Assembly (NCBI RefSeq): GCF_023016085.1
Contig: NZ_JALKBF010000001.1
Span: 62,001 to 126,000, forward strand
Direction: 5' to 3'
Source: Aliiroseovarius sp. F47248L
Lineage (GTDB): Bacteria; Pseudomonadota; Alphaproteobacteria; Rhodobacterales; Rhodobacteraceae
DNA length: 64,000 bases
The notes below the pieces were generated by a model, which was not told where the DNA came from, made no database searches, and saw nothing but the letters and a program-made list of their open reading frames with translations. This document shows positions 55,378 to 64,000 of the stretch, in pieces. Within the stretch, counting starts at the first letter, position 1. Each line of letters begins with the position of its first letter. Both the position numbers and the translations under genes were made by a program.

Positions 55378-56653
55378 GAAGCGCGCCATTGGTCCAGACG
55401 GCTTTGATCGCGCGGTCATCCCCCATCATGATGGTGGGGAAGATGGTTTGCCATATATCCTCGGCGCGTACAGCGCGCTGAGCGATGGCGTGTGTCGAGG
55501 CCAAATCGATCACCGTAATGTCGGCCTCGGTGCCCGGTTCAAGTGTGCCAATCTTGTCGTCCAAACGCAGAGCCCGAGCCGAACCTTTGGTTGCCAGCCA
55601 CCAAAGCTGCGCGGGGTGTAGCGGATGGCCGCGAAGTTGGGCCACCTCGTAGGCTGCCGCCATGGTGCGCAGCATCGAAAAGGATGATCCGCCGCCGGTA
55701 TCGGTGGCCAAGCCGATCCGGTGCCTTTGCTCCATCAAGCCGTGCATGTCGAACAGTCCGGACCCGATGAACATGTTTGATGTCGGGCAATGGATCAGGC
55801 TCGCGTCCACCTCTCGGATGCGGTCGCGTTCGCGGTCGGTCAGGTGAATGGCGTGCCCCAAAAGCGCACCGGGGCCGACCAGGCCGAAACGCTCATAGAC
55901 ATCAAGATAATCCTTCGCGTCCGGAAACAGGTCCGCGACCCACGCGATTTCCTCATGCTGTTCGCTGATATGGGTCTGCATCAGCACGTCCGGGTTCTCG
56001 GCCCACAGCGTGCCCAACGCCTCAAGCTGTTCGGGGGTCGAGGTGGGCGCAAAACGGGGTGTGATGACATAGGATAGACGATCCTGCCCGTGCCAGCGGT
56101 TCAACAGCGCCTTGCTGTCGTCATATGCGCTTTGCGGTGTGTCTTGCAGCGTATCGGGGGCGTTGCGATCCATGCAGGTCTTGCCGCCCAGCACCCGCAA
56201 CCCGCGCTTAGCGGCGGCGGTGAAATAAGCGTCCACGCTTTCCGGGTGGATGGTGCAATAGCTGACCGTGGTTGTGGTGCCCGATGCGGTGACAAGATCG
56301 AAATAGGTCTCGGCAACCCCGGCGGCGTGGGCAGGATCGCCGAAACGGCTTTCCTCGGGAAAGGTATAGCTGTTCAGCCAGTCAATCAGCCGCTTGCCCC
56401 ATGACGCGATGATCGCGGTCTGGGGATAATGCGCATGCGCGTCGACAAACCCCGGCGAGATCAGCGCATCGCCATAATCGGTGACCTCTGCCTGCGGGTA
56501 CTTCATCCGCAGGTCATCTACTGATCCGATATCTGCAATCTTTCCACCATTTAGGGCGACCGCGCCGCGACGTTCGTGTGTCGCACTATCGGTCACGGGG
56601 ACCTTGAATGGGTCAGCGGCAAAGCGGATGGTTTGTCCCAGAAGAAGCTGCAT
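55367..56653 (-). CDS. guaD: Guanine deaminase
   Basis: Converts guanine to xanthine and ammonia, starting purine-base breakdown. The 428 residues carry the amidohydrolase metal site: PGFVDAHAHYPQ near residue 68-79, TCMDRNAP, QTHISEQHEE, GHAIHL and the Asp in ATDTGGGSS near residue 320. The length fits GuaD. It overlaps the EamA/SMR-like gene by 11 bases on the opposite strand, and is divergent from mgtE over 127 bases with a possible promoter for each. Confidence 0.93.
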   Translation of the reverse strand: MQLLLGQTIRFAADPFKVPVTDSATHERRGAVALNGGKIADIGSVDDLRMKYPQAEVTDYGDALISPGFVDAHAHYPQTAIIASWGKRLIDWLNSYTFPEESRFGDPAHAAGVAETYFDLVTASGTTTTVSYCTIHPESVDAYFTAAAKRGLRVLGGKTCMDRNAPDTLQDTPQSAYDDSKALLNRWHGQDRLSYVITPRFAPTSTPEQLEALGTLWAENPDVLMQTHISEQHEEIAWVADLFPDAKDYLDVYERFGLVGPGALLGHAIHLTDRERDRIREVDASLIHCPTSNMFIGSGLFDMHGLMEQRHRIGLATDTGGGSSFSMLRTMAAAYEVAQLRGHPLHPAQLWWLATKGSARALRLDDKIGTLEPGTEADITVIDLASTHAIAQRAVRAEDIWQTIFPTIMMGDDRAIKAVWTNGALLRS

Positions 56654-56780
56654 GTCGCGCCTTTCGTCAATGCATCGGGCAGATTACGTTTGGAAAATTA
56701 ACGTGGCAACGAGTTTCTTCCTGTTCCATTGCGTTGGGCCATGCCCTATGTTCGCGCAGACCAATCAGGAGGGCTTCGTG

Positions 56781-58163
56781 ATGCTGGATGAACAACATAG
56801 CGACGATGCGCTCGAAGAAGGCGATTATGAACTGGATAGTGAGGTGTTCCAGCCGGTTCTGAACGCCCTTGAGGCGGAAGACGCCGAGGCGTTGGTCCGG
56901 GCGCTTGAACCCGTCCACCCTGCAGACATCGCCGATATTATTGAACAATTGGGCCATGATGAGCGTGTCGCGCTTGTGCGCCTATACGGTGGTGAACTGG
57001 ACGGAGAGATTCTGTCCGAATTGGACGAGGGGCTGCGCGAGGAAATCGTTGGGGCGATGTCGCCCAAGGTTCTGGCCGATGCGGTTCGCGAGTTGGAAAC
57101 CGACGATGTTGTTGACCTGATCGAAGACCTTGATGAACCGCAAACAGCGGCGGTTCTGAAAGCGTTGGATGATGACGACCGGGCTGTGGTCGAACAATCC
57201 CTATCCTATCCCGAGGAATCTGCCGGCCGTTTGATGCAGCGCGAACTGGTGTTTGCACCGGAGCACTGGGATGTTGGGCAGACCATTGATTTTCTACGCA
57301 ATCAGGATGACCTGCCTGAACAGTTCTATCATGTCATTCTGGTCGACCCTCGGATGCGCCCGACCGGATATGTCACTTTGGGGCGCTTGATGGGCAGTGC
57401 CCGCAAAGTCAAGATGACGGAAATTGCCGAGGACAGCTTTCGCACAATCCCTGTGATGCAAGATGAAGGCGAAGTCGCCTATGCGTTCAACCAGTATCAC
57501 TTGATTTCAGCCCCCGTGGTCGATGCGGATGACCGTCTGGTCGGGGTGATCACCATCGACGATGCCATGGTGATTCTGGACGAAGAGCATGAAGAAGACA
57601 TCATGCGTCTGGCGGGGGTCGGTGAAAGCAGCCTGTCGGATCGGGTGATCGACACCACCAAGCGCCGCTTCCCTTGGCTTGCGGTGAACCTTGTGACTGC
57701 CATTCTGGCGTCACTGGTGATCGCGCAGTTCGAAGACGTGATCGCACGGTTCGTTGCCTTGGCCGTCCTGATGCCGATCGTGGCGTCGATGGGGGGCAAT
57801 GCGGGCACGCAATCGCTGACCGTGGCGGTGCGTTCGCTGGCAACGAAAGACCTGACCTCGGCCAACGTCTGGCGAGTGATCCGGCGAGAGGCTGCGGTCG
57901 GATTGATTAACGGTCTGATCTTTGCAGTTGTGATGGGGCTTGTGGGCGTCGCGTGGTTTGGAACCCCATTGCTGGGCGTCGTGATCGCCGTTGCGATGGT
58001 CGTGAATTTGGTGGTGGCGGGTCTGGCGGGAGTTATCATCCCTGTTGTGTTGGAACGTCTCGATATTGACCCCGCGCTGGCATCGGGCGCGTTTGTGACA
58101 ACGGTCACCGATGTTGTGGGCTTCTTTGCTTTCTTGGGACTTGCTGCGGTGATGCTGCAATGA
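56781..58163 (+). CDS. mgtE: Magnesium transporter MgtE
   Basis: Mg2+ channel of the inner membrane, gated by cytosolic magnesium. The 460 residues have the acidic N domain (helical MgtE_N, repeated LV.LI and EL pieces), two CBS domains (near 150-265, RTIPVMQDEGEVAYAFN and LVGVITIDDAM), and five membrane helices including the selectivity region ASMGGNAGTQSL. The ATG at 56781 has AGGAGGG upstream; the longer upstream frame is not supported. The stop overlaps the cyclo-ligase start (ATGATG). Confidence 0.95.
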   Translation: MLDEQHSDDALEEGDYELDSEVFQPVLNALEAEDAEALVRALEPVHPADIADIIEQLGHDERVALVRLYGGELDGEILSELDEGLREEIVGAMSPKVLADAVRELETDDVVDLIEDLDEPQTAAVLKALDDDDRAVVEQSLSYPEESAGRLMQRELVFAPEHWDVGQTIDFLRNQDDLPEQFYHVILVDPRMRPTGYVTLGRLMGSARKVKMTEIAEDSFRTIPVMQDEGEVAYAFNQYHLISAPVVDADDRLVGVITIDDAMVILDEEHEEDIMRLAGVGESSLSDRVIDTTKRRFPWLAVNLVTAILASLVIAQFEDVIARFVALAVLMPIVASMGGNAGTQSLTVAVRSLATKDLTSANVWRVIRREAAVGLINGLIFAVVMGLVGVAWFGTPLLGVVIAVAMVVNLVVAGLAGVIIPVVLERLDIDPALASGAFVTTVTDVVGFFAFLGLAAVMLQ

Positions 58164-58732
58164 TGATAGATCAAACCGACCTGAAAAAGACAAAGGACGA
58201 GGCGCGTAAGGCGGCCTTTGCCCGTCGGAAAGATGTGCATAGCGAAGCACGATCTGCAGCGGGTGTGGCGCACCTTCTATCGGTCGTGACCGAGCACAAG
58301 GGCGAGGCACTGTCCGGCTATATGCCGATCCGTACCGAAATCACGCCGGTGCCAGTGATGGCGGCGATGGCTGTGCATGGACCTGTCTGCGTGCCTGTCA
58401 TTGGCAAGCTGGGCGAACCGCTGCGCTTTGCGCTCTGGACTCCGGATTGCGAGATGACCGAGGGTGCCTTCGGGGCCTTCATCCCAGCTTCGCGCCAGTT
58501 TATCGAGCCCGAACTGTTGATTGTGCCCTTGCTGGCTTTTGACCGCAACGGAGGTCGCTTGGGCTATGGAGGTGGGTTCTATGACCGCACGCTGGAGGGG
58601 CTTCGAGCCAAGCGGCCAACACTTGCCGTCGGTTATGCCTACAGCGCACAAGAAGTAGAAACGGTGCCGCTTGAACCCACCGATCAGTTGTTGGACGCCA
58701 TCGTCACGGATGAAGGCGTGCATTGGGTTTGA
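58160..58732 (+). CDS. 5-formyltetrahydrofolate cyclo-ligase
   Basis: ATP-dependent enzyme that returns 5-formyl-THF to the folate pool as 5,10-methenyl-THF (YgfA/MTHFS family). The 190 residues show GYMPIRTEI, an acidic ligand region, and the phosphate-binding signature LGYGGGFYDRTLEGL near residue 135. The start overlaps the mgtE stop, so they are translationally coupled. Cytosolic. Confidence 0.92.
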   Translation: MMIDQTDLKKTKDEARKAAFARRKDVHSEARSAAGVAHLLSVVTEHKGEALSGYMPIRTEITPVPVMAAMAVHGPVCVPVIGKLGEPLRFALWTPDCEMTEGAFGAFIPASRQFIEPELLIVPLLAFDRNGGRLGYGGGFYDRTLEGLRAKRPTLAVGYAYSAQEVETVPLEPTDQLLDAIVTDEGVHWV

Positions 58733-58783
58733 TTCCAACGCTTTGGCTTGCCCTTTCATGTGATCCGCCCTAGGGCTGGGGGC

Positions 58784-59608
58784 ATGAAGATACTTTTTCT
58801 TGGCGATGTAATGGGGCGCGCGGGCCGGCGCGCGGTGACCGAACGGCTGAAGTTTCTGCGCGAGGCATGGAAACTGGATTTCGTGGTGGTGAACAGTGAA
58901 AACGCGACGGGGGGGGCGGGACTGACCGCTGCACATGCGCGCTCAATCCTGGATGCGGGTGCCGATGTGATCACGCTAGGCGATCATGCGTTTGACCAGC
59001 GCGAAATGCTGACATTTTGCGAGCAGGAATCGCGGATCATTCGCCCGCTGAACTATGCCAAGGACGCCCCGGGCACCGGGGCGCGGGTGTTTTCGGACGC
59101 GCGTGGGCGCAAGATTTTGGTGACGCAAGCTCTGGGCCAGGTGTTCATGAAGCGGCCTTTTGACGACCCATTTTCGGCGGTCGATGCGGTGCTGAAACGT
59201 CATCCTCTTGGCGGGGCGGTTCAGGCGTCGCTGGTCGACATCCATTGCGAGGCTACGTCGGAAAAGATGGGCATGGGGCATTGGTGTGACGGGCGGGCCA
59301 GTGTGGTCGTGGGCACCCACACCCATGTGCCGACCGCGGATGCGCAGATCCTGGCCAGAGGCACGGCGTTCCAGTCCGATGCCGGGATGTGTGGCGATTA
59401 TGACAGCGTGATCGGAATGCAGAAAGAAGAGCCGATGCGCCGATTCATCACTGGCATGTCGAAAAGCCGTTTCACCCCCGCATCAGGCGAGGCCACATTG
59501 TCGGGCCTGTATGTTGAAACGGATGACCGTACAGGCAAAGCCACGCGCGTTCAGATGATCCGCGAAGGGGGGCGATTGGAGCAATCGACTCCATCCGATC
59601 TGGGCTGA
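58784..59608 (+). CDS. YmdB-type metallophosphoesterase (TIGR00282)
   Basis: 274-residue calcineurin-like phosphoesterase; the Bacillus homologue YmdB hydrolyses cyclic nucleotides. Metal-binding blocks are GDVMGRAG (residues 7-14), NSENATGG, GDHAFDQ, HCEATSEK and GTHTHVPTADAQ. The start at 58784 (MKILFLGD) fits the family; the upstream part of the frame does not. Substrate (2',3'-cNMP or another) is inference. Follows the cyclo-ligase by 51 bases. Confidence 0.9.
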   Translation: MKILFLGDVMGRAGRRAVTERLKFLREAWKLDFVVVNSENATGGAGLTAAHARSILDAGADVITLGDHAFDQREMLTFCEQESRIIRPLNYAKDAPGTGARVFSDARGRKILVTQALGQVFMKRPFDDPFSAVDAVLKRHPLGGAVQASLVDIHCEATSEKMGMGHWCDGRASVVVGTHTHVPTADAQILARGTAFQSDAGMCGDYDSVIGMQKEEPMRRFITGMSKSRFTPASGEATLSGLYVETDDRTGKATRVQMIREGGRLEQSTPSDLG

Positions 59609-59746
59609 ACAGACGACCCAACGGTATTAACCTGTGAAACGTGCGGTCGGTCCCGTATCGTACGCCATATATTTGGTGAAAACCGCGCTTGCTCACCGGG
59701 CGCGCACGGGGCAAGACTGCACTGACGAACCAAACAGGGACAGCGA

Positions 59747-61525
59747 ATGGGCCTATTTGATTTTGGCGATATGACATTGGCAGTGCTTTCATTGCTGGTC
59801 GTGGCAGGTATGTTCGTGATGTTCTTGCGCGAGACTTTCCCGACCGAGGTCGTGGCCATTGGTGGTGTCGCCATCATGCTGGTCTTAGGCATCTTGGATT
59901 ATAATCAAGGCTTGAAGGTTTTATCGAACCCCGCTCCGTGGACCATTGCAGGCATGTTCATCGTGATGGGCGCGCTTGTGCGCACGGGCGCACTTCATTG
60001 GTTCACGCAAATTGCCGAACGCAGGGCCGAAAAAAGCCCCGTTCTGGCGCTATCGGCGCTGATGGGTTTCGTGGTGATTGCTTCGGCCTTTGTCTCAAAT
60101 ACGCCTGTCGTCGTGGTGATGATTCCTGTCTTCGTGCAACTTGCCAAGAAGATCGGCACCTCGGCGTCGAAACTGCTTATACCGCTTAGTTATGGGGCCA
60201 TCCTGGGGGGGACGCTGACGTTGATCGGGACCTCCACAAACCTGTTGGTGGATGGTGTGGCGCGCGCCAACGGATTGCAGGCCTTCACGATTTTCGAAGT
60301 CACGCCGCTGGGCATAGCGCTGGTCGCCTGGGGGATGATCTATATCTATTTCATCGCGCCGAAGATCCTGCCGGATCGCGACAGTATGGCATCGCTATTG
60401 TCCGATCGGTCCCGCAAAAAGTTCTTTACCGAAGCCGTGGTTCCGCCGGAAAGCAACCTGATCGGGCGCGAGGTGAACGGCGTGCAATTGTTTAAACGCG
60501 ATGGTGTCAGGCTGGTCGACGTGGTGCGAGGCGATGCCTCGTTGCGGCGCAATTTGGACGGGGTCACGTTGCAGGTCGGCGACCGTGTTGTCCTGCGTAC
60601 GGCAATGACCGAACTTCTGAGCTTGCAACGCGACAAAAGCCTAAAACGTGTGGACCAGGTGTCTGCGGTCGAAACCACGACTGTCGAAGTTCTGATCACC
60701 CCGGATTGCGGCATGGTCGGAAAGCAGTTGGGCCGGATGCGTTTGCGCCGCCGTTACGGCGTTTATCCCCTTGCGGTGCATCGCAAGAACCAAAACATCG
60801 GTCGGCAACTGGATGATCTTGTGGTACGCGTGGGAGATACGCTGCTGCTGGAAGGTGCGCCCGAGGATATTCATCGGTTGGCGCAAGATATGAACCTTCT
60901 GGATGTCTCAAAACCGTCTGCGCGGGAATATCGACGCGGTCACGCACCGATCGCCATCGGGGCACTGGTGGGTCTGGTTGTCCTGGCTGGCCTTGGGGTG
61001 GCGCCGATTTTTTATCTGACCGTGCTGGCCGTGGCGATGGTGCTGCTGACACGATGTATCGACGCGGACGAGGCTTTTGGCGCGGTAGATGGCCGATTGT
61101 TGGTCTTGATTTTCTCGATGCTGGCCATCGGTGCTGGGTTGGAAAACTCGGGCGCGGTTAGCCTTATCGCGGAAAACGTAGCGCCGCTTCTAGGCAACTT
61201 GCACCCGTTCCTGATTGTCTGGGCGATCTATCTGCTGACGTCAGTCCTGACCGAGCTTGTGTCAAACAATGCGGTGGCCGTGGTTGTGACTCCGATTGCC
61301 ATCGGCCTTGCCAATGCTTTGGGTTTGGACCCGCGCCCACTTGTCGTGGCTGTAATGGTCGCGGCTTCGGCCAGCTTTGCAACCCCCATCGGATACCAGA
61401 CCAATACGCTGGTTTATGGTCCGGGCGGCTATAAGTTCTCGGACTTCCTGAAGGTCGGTATTCCGCTGAATCTGTCGGTGGGGCTTCTGGCCTCGGCTCT
61501 GATCCCGTTCATCTGGCCACTCTAA
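59747..61525 (+). CDS. SLC13/DASS family permease with TrkA-C domains
   Basis: 592-residue inner-membrane transporter of the divalent anion:Na+ symporter class. N-terminal six-helix half carries GTSTNLLVDG (the first SNT-like motif near residue 160), the middle has two RCK_C domains (IGREVNGVQLFKRDGVRLVDVV and VGKQLGRMRLRRRYGVYPL by their cores, around 210-390), and the second half has SNNAVAVVVTP near residue 505 and TPIGYQTNTLVYGPGGY. Substrates in the family are sulfate, phosphate, dicarboxylates or others; not determined. It faces a paralogue tail-to-tail with 12 bases between stops. Confidence 0.88.
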   Translation: MGLFDFGDMTLAVLSLLVVAGMFVMFLRETFPTEVVAIGGVAIMLVLGILDYNQGLKVLSNPAPWTIAGMFIVMGALVRTGALHWFTQIAERRAEKSPVLALSALMGFVVIASAFVSNTPVVVVMIPVFVQLAKKIGTSASKLLIPLSYGAILGGTLTLIGTSTNLLVDGVARANGLQAFTIFEVTPLGIALVAWGMIYIYFIAPKILPDRDSMASLLSDRSRKKFFTEAVVPPESNLIGREVNGVQLFKRDGVRLVDVVRGDASLRRNLDGVTLQVGDRVVLRTAMTELLSLQRDKSLKRVDQVSAVETTTVEVLITPDCGMVGKQLGRMRLRRRYGVYPLAVHRKNQNIGRQLDDLVVRVGDTLLLEGAPEDIHRLAQDMNLLDVSKPSAREYRRGHAPIAIGALVGLVVLAGLGVAPIFYLTVLAVAMVLLTRCIDADEAFGAVDGRLLVLIFSMLAIGAGLENSGAVSLIAENVAPLLGNLHPFLIVWAIYLLTSVLTELVSNNAVAVVVTPIAIGLANALGLDPRPLVVAVMVAASASFATPIGYQTNTLVYGPGGYKFSDFLKVGIPLNLSVGLLASALIPFIWPL

Positions 61526-61537
61526 ACATAGCGCGGA

Positions 61538-63319
61538 TCATAACGGCCAGAACACCAGAATGGCGGGGATCGAGACGGCAACGACCAAAACTTCCAACGG
61601 CAATCCCATTCGCCAGTAGTCGCCAAAGCGATAGCCGCCGGGGCCAAGGATCAGCGTGTTGTTTTTGTGACCGATCGGCGTCAGGAAGGCGCAGCTTGCT
61701 GCCACTGCGACCGCCATCAGAAACGGGTCGGGGTTCTTGCCAAGGGTCTGCGCCATCTGGATGCCAACCGGGGCGGCCACGATGGTGGTGGCGGTGTTGT
61801 TCAGCACATCGGACAGGGTCATGGTGACGACCATCAAAACCGTCAACACAGCCCAGGCGGGCATGCCCTGCGTGATCCCCACCAATGCGTTCGCGATCAG
61901 TTCGGTGCCGCCCGAGGTTTCTAGCGCCGCGCCCAGCGGAATCATCGACCCCAGCAGAACAACCACCGGCCATTCTATGTGGGAATAAAGTTCGGACAGC
62001 GGCACAATCTTGGTCAGGGTGTATCCCACGACCACAAGCCCCAACGCGACGGGCAGATAGACAAGGCCAAAGCTGGCTGCCGCGACGGCCCCGCCAAACA
62101 ATCCAATCGCCAACCAGACCTTGTCGTCCTGCGTGACTTTCAGCCCGCGTTCTGCAAGTGGCAGAGCACCTAGCCACTCGGTGACATCAGCCTCGGTTCC
62201 TTGTGGGACGAGCAGTAGAAGTATGTCACCGGCGCGCACTTCCGTCTTGCGGACCTGCTTGGTGATTCGCTTTCCGGCACGTGAAATGCCCAGAAGGACA
62301 GATCGCTGTCGCCAGTTCAGCCCGATGGACTGAGCGGTCTTGCCCACGATGCGGGCATTAACGGGCACAACAATCTCGATCTTGGACAACCCATCACCTT
62401 CTGCCCGTAGTTTTTCCTCGCGCTCGGCATCTGTGAATTTCAGGCTCAGGGCGGCGCGAAATTCGTCCAACGCCTCGGGCCGGGCTTCCAGCACCAAAGC
62501 ATCGCCAGCTTCAAGTTTCGTAGCGCGTTGGGTGCCGTAACGACGTTTGCCAGCGCGCACAAGACCAAGGATCGCGACATCGTTCTTCTCGGCCACTTCG
62601 TCCAGATCTTTCAGGCGTTTGCCGATATGTTTCGACTCTTCCGGCACGGTCAGCTCCGCGACATAAAGGCCGAAATTCTCCATTGGATCCGATCCATTCT
62701 CGACGGTTTCAGCCTGCGGAATCAGCCGCCAACCAATCAGGGCGACGAAAATCAGACCTGCAACGGCTGTGGCAGCTCCAACTGGAGCGAAATCGAACAT
62801 GTGGAACGGCTCGCCCAAGGCTTCCCCTCGAATCGAGGCGATGATGATGTTGGGTGGGGTGCCGATCAGCGTGACCATGCCGCCTAAAATGGTCGCGAAG
62901 GACAGGGGCATCAGGCTCAACCCCGGTGGGCGACCTGCTTTGCGAGCGGTCTGCACATCGACCGGCATCAGAAGTGCCAAGGCGGCTACGTTGTTCATAA
63001 ACGCTGACAAGACGCCACCAATCGCGCCCATCAATGCGATATGCGCCCCAAGCGAGCGCGAAGCATCCACCATCGTGCGGGTGATTAGGAACACTGCGCC
63101 CGACCGCACCAATCCCGCAGACACCACCAGCACCAGCGCCACGATCAGCGTGGCCGGATGGCCAAAGCCCGAAAACGCATCTTTGGTTGGTACGACGCCC
63201 AAGACGACACCGACCATTAAGGCGGTAAAAGCCACAAGGTCATAGCGATAGCGGCCCCAAAGCAGCAGGCCGAAAACCGCACCGAAAAGCGAGAAGAGGA
63301 TGATTTGATCTGTTGTCAT
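61538..63319 (-). CDS. SLC13/DASS family permease with TrkA-C domains (paralogue)
   Basis: 593-residue permease, same domain order as the neighbouring gene but transcribed in the other direction. Motifs are GTPPNIIIASIR (first) and LNNTATTIVAAP (second), with the conserved TPIGHKNNTLILGPGGY. The two central RCK_C domains include IGKRLKDLDEV and VGKTAQSIGLNW. It is related to, but clearly diverged from, the partner gene, so an old duplication or independent recruitment. Substrate unknown. It precedes the LysE gene, 32 bases away on the same strand. Confidence 0.88.
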   Translation of the reverse strand: MTTDQIILFSLFGAVFGLLLWGRYRYDLVAFTALMVGVVLGVVPTKDAFSGFGHPATLIVALVLVVSAGLVRSGAVFLITRTMVDASRSLGAHIALMGAIGGVLSAFMNNVAALALLMPVDVQTARKAGRPPGLSLMPLSFATILGGMVTLIGTPPNIIIASIRGEALGEPFHMFDFAPVGAATAVAGLIFVALIGWRLIPQAETVENGSDPMENFGLYVAELTVPEESKHIGKRLKDLDEVAEKNDVAILGLVRAGKRRYGTQRATKLEAGDALVLEARPEALDEFRAALSLKFTDAEREEKLRAEGDGLSKIEIVVPVNARIVGKTAQSIGLNWRQRSVLLGISRAGKRITKQVRKTEVRAGDILLLLVPQGTEADVTEWLGALPLAERGLKVTQDDKVWLAIGLFGGAVAAASFGLVYLPVALGLVVVGYTLTKIVPLSELYSHIEWPVVVLLGSMIPLGAALETSGGTELIANALVGITQGMPAWAVLTVLMVVTMTLSDVLNNTATTIVAAPVGIQMAQTLGKNPDPFLMAVAVAASCAFLTPIGHKNNTLILGPGGYRFGDYWRMGLPLEVLVVAVSIPAILVFWPL

Positions 63320-63351
63320 GCCTCAAGGCTTACCGCCTGTACGCGGCAACG

Positions 63352-63945
63352 TCACCCGTAGATTACGGGGAAAAGTGTAGCGACCAGCAACAGAGCCATC
63401 GTTATATTGAACGACCGAAGGCGCGTTGGGTTGGTCAGGATCACCCGTATTTTCTGCCCCAAAATGGTCCACACCGAAACAGAAGGCAGGTTCACGATGC
63501 CGAAGATCGTGGCGACAAGAACCACGGCCGCCATATCGCGCGAAGGCGCATAAACACTGATCGCAGTCAGCGCCATGGCCCAAGCCTTGGGATTAACCCA
63601 CTGAAAAGCGGCGGCTTGCAGAAAGCTCATCGGTGAGCCGCCCGCTTTGCCGGAGCCGGGTTCGGACGCGTTTGCAATTTTCCATGCGAGCCAAAGCAGA
63701 TACACCACACTGCCAGCTTTTAGGATGGTGTAGCTGACGGGATAAAGATCAAACAAAGTCATCAGTCCCGCGCCGACCAGCACGATCATGAAGGTAAAAC
63801 CGATGCCGATCCCCAGCATATGCGGAATGGTGCGCTGAAATCCGAAATTCGCGCCAGACGCCATTAGCATCAGGTTGTTTGGTCCCGGTGTGATTGAGGA
63901 CACGAAGGCAAAGGCCACAAAGGCAAAAAGAAGTTCAAAAGACAT
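63352..63945 (-). CDS. LysE-family amino acid exporter (RhtB-like)
   Basis: 197-residue membrane protein with six predicted helices. The LysE signature SSITPGPNNLMLMASGANFG is near residues 16-35, and the later QWVNPKAWAMALT block matches RhtB-like proteins. The ATG at 63945 (MSFELLF) is preferred because it begins the first helix; an upstream in-frame ATG at 63984 would add 13 residues. Exports amino acids or homoserine lactones by family; cargo unknown. Confidence 0.9.
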   Translation of the reverse strand: MSFELLFAFVAFAFVSSITPGPNNLMLMASGANFGFQRTIPHMLGIGIGFTFMIVLVGAGLMTLFDLYPVSYTILKAGSVVYLLWLAWKIANASEPGSGKAGGSPMSFLQAAAFQWVNPKAWAMALTAISVYAPSRDMAAVVLVATIFGIVNLPSVSVWTILGQKIRVILTNPTRLRSFNITMALLLVATLFPVIYG

Positions 63946-64000
63946 AATGCAATTATCCGAAGATTTGGCGACGAAAGATTGCATTGTTGTATGATTGACG

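Noticed and set aside
56481..56780. Upstream extension of mgtE
   Set aside because: It overlaps the guaD gene on the other strand and lacks similarity; the AGGAGGG site favours the ATG at 56781.

Overview
The window looks like ordinary chromosome from a marine alphaproteobacterium of the Rhodobacterales, most likely the Roseobacter group. The clues are G+C of about 60 percent, core genes with alphaproteobacterial traits (GatC-GatA amidotransferase, a phosphatidylcholine synthase, a DUF484-XerC pair, MoaD-MoaE, a PraR/PhrR-like HTH regulator, DUF533 and DUF1127 proteins, a group III truncated globin) and dense packing with many ATGA or TAATG stop/start overlaps. No rRNA or tRNA genes, CRISPR array, prophage or transposase were seen. 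The genus assignment is inference from gene content.

Layout, left to right. 0-10 kb: the 3' part of thymidine kinase, a 2-hydroxyacid dehydrogenase, a CsaA-like protein, proC and a YbjN-like protein; the lipoprotein exporter genes lolC/E-lolD; a cytochrome c lipoprotein; an AT-rich accessory gene with a HEPN/AbiU2-like motif; parE; and a PLP-dependent decarboxylase. 10-24 kb: a DUF533/TerB protein, truA, the ycjX-GNAT-ycjF operon, a truncated hemoglobin behind a striking palindrome, ileS, an O6-alkylguanine repair protein, a two-gene ABC-2 exporter, an S49 peptidase, a 54-residue membrane-anchored zinc-ribbon protein, a Ca/Na-type antiporter and a pteridine-reductase-like SDR. 24-34 kb: uvrC-pgsA-moaD-moaE facing pcs-xerC-DUF484, then transaldolase divergent from priA and a GNAT gene.

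34-49 kb: a YeeE/YedE (TsuA-like) sulfur transporter divergent from an MFS protein, prmA, a small membrane protein, a [2Fe-2S] ferredoxin coupled to a secreted FG-GAP protein, purD, xseA, an rluB-like pseudouridine synthase, tadA, a UPF0173 metallo-hydrolase, gatC-gatA, a lipoprotein with an excalibur-like segment, an N-acetylmuramoyl-L-alanine amidase, the RNase P RNA gene, rpmG, an SGNH esterase and a Bax-inhibitor-1 family protein. 49-64 kb: a DUF1127 protein divergent from a LysR regulator, a quinone oxidoreductase, an HTH regulator, a HisN-type phosphatase, two purine deaminases on either side of a four-helix EamA/SMR-like protein, mgtE with a 5-formyl-THF cyclo-ligase, a YmdB-type phosphodiesterase, two tail-to-tail SLC13/TrkA-C transporters and a LysE exporter.

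Most genes are housekeeping: translation and tRNA modification (ileS, truA, tadA, rluB, gatCA, prmA, rpmG, rnpB), DNA repair and topology (uvrC, xseA, priA, parE, xerC, ogt), envelope and lipids (lolCD, pgsA, pcs, amidase) and cofactors (moaDE, ferredoxin, cyclo-ligase). Nothing qualifies clearly as a new defence or mobile system. The best candidates for follow-up are the AT-rich HEPN-like gene next to a 17-bp inverted repeat, the operator-like palindromes ahead of the globin and YedE genes, the purine-deaminase cluster and the overlooked 54-residue zinc-ribbon protein.
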